Assembly (NCBI RefSeq): GCF_019218265.1
Contig: NZ_JAHUZE010000002.1
Span: 744,001 to 808,000, forward strand
Direction of reading: 5' to 3'
Source of the DNA: Maritimibacter dapengensis
GTDB taxonomy: Bacteria; Pseudomonadota; Alphaproteobacteria; Rhodobacterales; Rhodobacteraceae
DNA: 64,000 nucleotides
Part shown: positions 61,616 through 64,000 of the stretch, in pieces
Layout: every line of letters starts with the position of its first letter
How positions within the stretch are numbered: position 1 is the stretch's first letter
The notes under the pieces: model-generated
The model's database searches: none
The model's input: only the letters and a program-made list of their open reading frames with translations
What the model was told of the DNA's origin: nothing
Made by a program: the position numbers and the translations under genes

Positions 61616-62056
61616 TCACCCAACCTGATCGACGTAGTCGCCATAGCCTTCGGCTTCCATATCTTCGATCGGAATGAAACGAAGCGCGGCCGAATTGATG
61701 CAATAGCGCAGCCCGCCGCGATCCTGCGGCCCGTCCGGGAACACATGGCCGAGGTGGCTGTCGCCATGGGTCGAACGAACTTCGGTGCGGATCATGCCGT
61801 GGCTCGTATCCTGAAGCTCGTTCACATGCGCAGGCTCGATCGGCTTGGTGAAACTGGGCCATCCACAACCGCTCTCGTATTTGTCGGACGATGCGAACAG
61901 CGGTTCTCCGGACACGATATCGACGTAGATCCCGCGCTCCTTGTTGTCGAGGTATTCGCCCGTGCCGGGGCGTTCCGTGCCCGATTGCTGGGTGACGAAG
62001 AATTGCATCTCGTCCAATGCGGCCACGACATCGGGGTTCTTTTCGTATTTCGTCAT
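61616..62056 (-). CDS. msrB: Peptide methionine-(R)-sulfoxide reductase
   Basis: A 146-residue MsrB that repairs methionine-R-sulfoxide. The resolving cysteine region is [12 protein letters not shown] (Cys64) and the catalytic Cys119 is in [14 protein letters not shown]. The substrate motif is [15 protein letters not shown]. The CxxC pairs that bind structural zinc in many MsrB are absent. GGAGGA precedes the ATG. It lies 84 bases downstream of a MarR gene on the same strand and may be controlled by it. Confidence 0.95.
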   Translation of the reverse strand: MTKYEKNPDVVAALDEMQFFVTQQSGTERPGTGEYLDNKERGIYVDIVSGEPLFASSDKYESGCGWPSFTKPIEPAHVNELQDTSHGMIRTEVRSTHGDSHLGHVFPDGPQDRGGLRYCINSAALRFIPIEDMEAEGYGDYVDQVG

Positions 62057-62140
62057 CCTGTCCTCCTTGGTCTGGGTCCAAGATGTGATGCGGGCGGAAA
62101 AAATGTAAGACCCGCCTCCGTCACGACACGGCGAGTTCGG

Positions 62141-62569
62141 TTACAGGTTCGCCCCACCGAGCGCCTTGCGTGACAGCGACAGGAACGTTTGGCGTTCGTC
62201 TTCTGACAATTGCTCGAGAATATCCGCCTGCAATGCCTCGACGACCGGGCGCATTCTCGCGTACAGGTCCGCGCCTTCCGGGGTCATGGCGAGCACTCGG
62301 GCGCGACGGTCCGTTTTGCTCACGTCCCGGCGCACGAGCCCCTTTCGCTCCAGCCGTTCCACGACCCCACCGATGGTTGCCCGATCATAAGCGATGATCT
62401 CTGCCAGACGCGCCTGGTCGATGCCTGGATTGTGGAAGAGCGCATCGAGGGCCGCGAATTGAACGGATGTGAGGTCGAATCCGGCCGCCTGACACTTCGA
62501 CTTGAACACTTGCGCCGAATGTTGCTGCATCCGTCGGATCAGATGGCCGGGCATCCCGAAGAGTTCCAT
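62141..62569 (-). CDS. MarR-family regulator
   Basis: A 142-residue MarR protein with the winged-helix core (about residues 50-110: LAEIIAYDRATIGGVVERL, KGLVRRDVSKTDRRARV) and flanking dimerisation helices. It has a single cysteine, Cys26 in the first helix (FKSKCQAAG), the position used for peroxide sensing in OhrR-type MarR proteins. With msrB downstream on the same strand, oxidative-stress control is a reasonable inference. It is not the multidrug type by any visible feature. Confidence 0.9.
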   Translation of the reverse strand: MELFGMPGHLIRRMQQHSAQVFKSKCQAAGFDLTSVQFAALDALFHNPGIDQARLAEIIAYDRATIGGVVERLERKGLVRRDVSKTDRRARVLAMTPEGADLYARMRPVVEALQADILEQLSEDERQTFLSLSRKALGGANL

Positions 62570-62679
62570 GCAACCTCCACCAGTCGCGTCATAAAATATG
62601 CATACATATCAAATGACCCGCTTGCAAGCTCGGGGCACAGGGGCTTCGAGCAAAAGAAAGCGCATATCCGGGGGGATAG

Positions 62680-62769
62680 TGGCGGAGAGACAGGGATTCG
62701 AACCCTGGGTGGGCTTGCACCCACAACGGTTTTCGAGACCGCCCCGTTCGACCACTCCGGCACCTCTCC
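62680..62769 (-). tRNA. tRNA-Ser (anticodon CGA)
   Basis: Ninety bases including encoded CCA. The acceptor stem is GGAGAGG / TCTCTCC with one G-T pair, and discriminator G. The anticodon stem is GCGGT / ACCGT around CTCGAAA. A long variable arm (TGTGGGTGCAAGCCCACC) follows, with T-loop GTTCGAATC. The long arm and discriminator G fit tRNA-Ser. Confidence 0.97.
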
Positions 62770-62955
62770 GCGGGGGTCTGTGACGGGCGATGTAATAAAG
62801 GGGGCGGGGGGACGCAACCTCTTTTTTGGAGCGAAGCGGAATACTGGCGCTACGCGAGGTGTCGCTCGCAAGCTTACATTCACGAGAGGTTTCCTTGAGG
62901 GCAGCGGTTATCGCGCTTAGGTTCGCCACAGATGCCAAACGACCTGGAGGCCAGA

Positions 62956-63789
62956 ATGAAGTTCGAACGCCTGATGACCGGTGCCGCCGTCGCTGTCGCT
63001 GCGCTTTGCTTCGGTGCCGCCGTCGCGGTCGCCGCAGATCGTGACCAGTCCCGTGAGTTCCTCGAAGTGACCGGATTCGATGTCGCGATCACGTCGATGC
63101 AGCAGGGGGCCATGAATGGCCCCTCCATCGCCGGGTCGGACCCGGACGCCTTTGGAAGCGAATGGGTGCGGCTCGCCGAAGACGTCTTCGAACCCGACGC
63201 GATGATCGAGCAGACGCTGGACATGATGGAAGCGATCATGCCGCAGGATCTGGTCGAACACGGGATCGAGTTTTACGACACGCCCCTTGGTGTGCGGTTG
63301 GTCGAGGCCGAGAATGCTGCGCAGACACGCGACGATCAGGAGCAGCTTGCCGAAGGTGAAATGATCGTGACGCGACTGGCGGAAGAAAACCCGGCACGGC
63401 TGGAGGAATTCCAACGCATGAATGAGGCGATCGGCGGGGCGGAAAGCTCGGTGAAGGCAATCGTCGAAATTCAGGTGCGCTATCTCATGGCGGCGATGGA
63501 CGCCGGGGCGGCCGATATCCAGTTTTCCGAGGCTGAGCTTCGCGAAATCCTCGAGGAGCAGGTGCCTCGCCTTCGCGAAACGGTCGAGGCGAGTTCCGTT
63601 CTGTCGGCGGCGGCAGTCTACAAGGACTTTTCCGACGAGGAGATCGTCGCATATCGCGAAGCGCTCGAAGACCCCGACATGCAGCAGGTCTATGAGATCC
63701 TGAACGGGATCCAGTTTCAGGTGATGGGCGATCGGTATGAGACGCTTGCAAGCCGTCTGGCCGAGTTGTCGCCACAGACCGACATCTAG
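62956..63789 (+). CDS. Exported DUF2059 family protein
   Basis: A 277-residue periplasmic protein with a signal peptide (residues 1-27, cleavage after AVA/A). Two acidic helical halves follow. The second contains the DUF2059-like pattern SVLSAAAVYKDFSDEEIVAYREAL and FQVMGDRYETLASRLAEL. The function of DUF2059 is unknown. It is strongly acidic throughout. TGGAGG is six bases before the ATG at 62956. Two upstream ATGs are open but lack ribosome-binding sites. Confidence 0.82.
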   Translation: MKFERLMTGAAVAVAALCFGAAVAVAADRDQSREFLEVTGFDVAITSMQQGAMNGPSIAGSDPDAFGSEWVRLAEDVFEPDAMIEQTLDMMEAIMPQDLVEHGIEFYDTPLGVRLVEAENAAQTRDDQEQLAEGEMIVTRLAEENPARLEEFQRMNEAIGGAESSVKAIVEIQVRYLMAAMDAGAADIQFSEAELREILEEQVPRLRETVEASSVLSAAAVYKDFSDEEIVAYREALEDPDMQQVYEILNGIQFQVMGDRYETLASRLAELSPQTDI

Positions 63790-63896
63790 GGCAGGGGACC
63801 GCGAGGTCGGTCATCGTCGCAATGGGCCTCTTCCCCCATCCCGACGCCTTGGAAAAAAGGCATATCACTGTCCCGTCAACGACGACATGGTTTTCC

Positions 63897-63925
63897 TTGA
63901 CTTGAAGCCGCTTTGCCGCGATACA
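63897..63925 (+). promoter_or_regulatory. Probable promoter before the last gene
   Basis: TTGACT (63897-63902) and GATACA (63920-63925) separated by 17 bases, a good housekeeping-type promoter, 43 bases upstream of an ATG at 63969. Confidence 0.45.
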
Positions 63926-63968
63926 CGCGGCTCTCGTGGCGGGAAGGCTCGCCTCGGGAAGAATCGCT

Positions 63969-64000
63969 ATGAAATCTCGCCCACACGAGGGCGCGCTGTT
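63969..64000 (+). CDS. Unidentified gene, first ten codons only
   Basis: An ATG at 63969 with GGGAAGA eight bases upstream and a good promoter before it starts the frame MKSRPHEGAL, which runs off the window end. It is too short to assign. Confidence 0.4.
   Translation, partial: MKSRPHEGAL

Overview
The window is a GC-rich, gene-dense chromosomal segment of an alphaproteobacterium, most likely family Rhodobacteraceae (Roseobacter group). Evidence: the gene order argC - ccmE - gene-transfer-agent-type endolysin/holin - ccmF - ccmH - enoyl-CoA hydratase - gltA - gltX - comEC - lexA - moeA - moaC - trpC; a GTTC-N7-GTTC LexA operator; a sulfur operon with DUF2849 and DUF934 proteins; a stand-alone Hint-domain protein; and a fused indolepyruvate:ferredoxin oxidoreductase. 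There is no rRNA, CRISPR array, insertion sequence or complete prophage. Two tRNA genes are present: Leu(UAG) at 56000 and Ser(CGA) at 62680. No gene-free stretch exceeds 300 bases.

Layout. 1-9.4 kb: central carbon metabolism. Two divergent-sequence GAPDH genes (one NAD-type, one with residues typical of NADP-preferring enzymes) and transketolase are all on the minus strand, with two alpha/beta hydrolases, an AraC regulator and a DUF808 membrane protein between them. Both gap genes have LacI-family-type operators upstream. 9.6-17.8 kb: ZapA with a coiled-coil partner, a BolA/Grx4 iron-sulfur pair, a TipA-like MerR regulator, a dihydrofolate-reductase-like protein, purL, a sulfotransferase-like protein and a LysR regulator. 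18-24.8 kb: fused iorAB, an acyltransferase, murI, argC and ccmE. 24.8-30.2 kb: a lysis cassette resembling the gene-transfer-agent release genes, followed by small membrane and surface proteins, then ccmF-ccmH (cytochrome c maturation). 30.3-39.4 kb: enoyl-CoA hydratase, gltA, gltX, comEC and the trpC-moaC-moeA-lexA run. 39.5-45.2 kb: xdhC, a molybdopterin-binding protein and coxSLM-like genes encoding a form II (CO-dehydrogenase-like) molybdenum hydroxylase. 45.4-50.6 kb: an OmpA protein with a very long acidic linker, a tandem-CDGSH/glutamate-synthase fusion, infC with an AUA start, and an alanine-rich membrane-anchored protein. 50.7-55.3 kb: assimilatory sulfate reduction (DUF2849-cysI-cysH-DUF934, then fpr) opposite an Lrp/AsnC regulator. 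55.3-64 kb: Hint protein, tRNA-Leu, trigger factor, a corrinoid-type methyltransferase with an Arg/Gly tail, ppx/gppA-rlmE, msrB next to a one-cysteine MarR, tRNA-Ser and a secreted DUF2059 protein.

How the genes fit together: most blocks are housekeeping, with strong rho-independent terminators separating opposing units. The least ordinary items are the CDGSH2-GltS fusion (47439-48986), the low-complexity surface/membrane proteins (45419 and 49788), the expanded lysis cassette (24846-26720), the shared operator of the two gap genes, the tripled LexA box on the lexA core promoter, and the AUA start of infC. Start codons were chosen from ribosome-binding sites and family N-termini, so several differ from the longest open frame.
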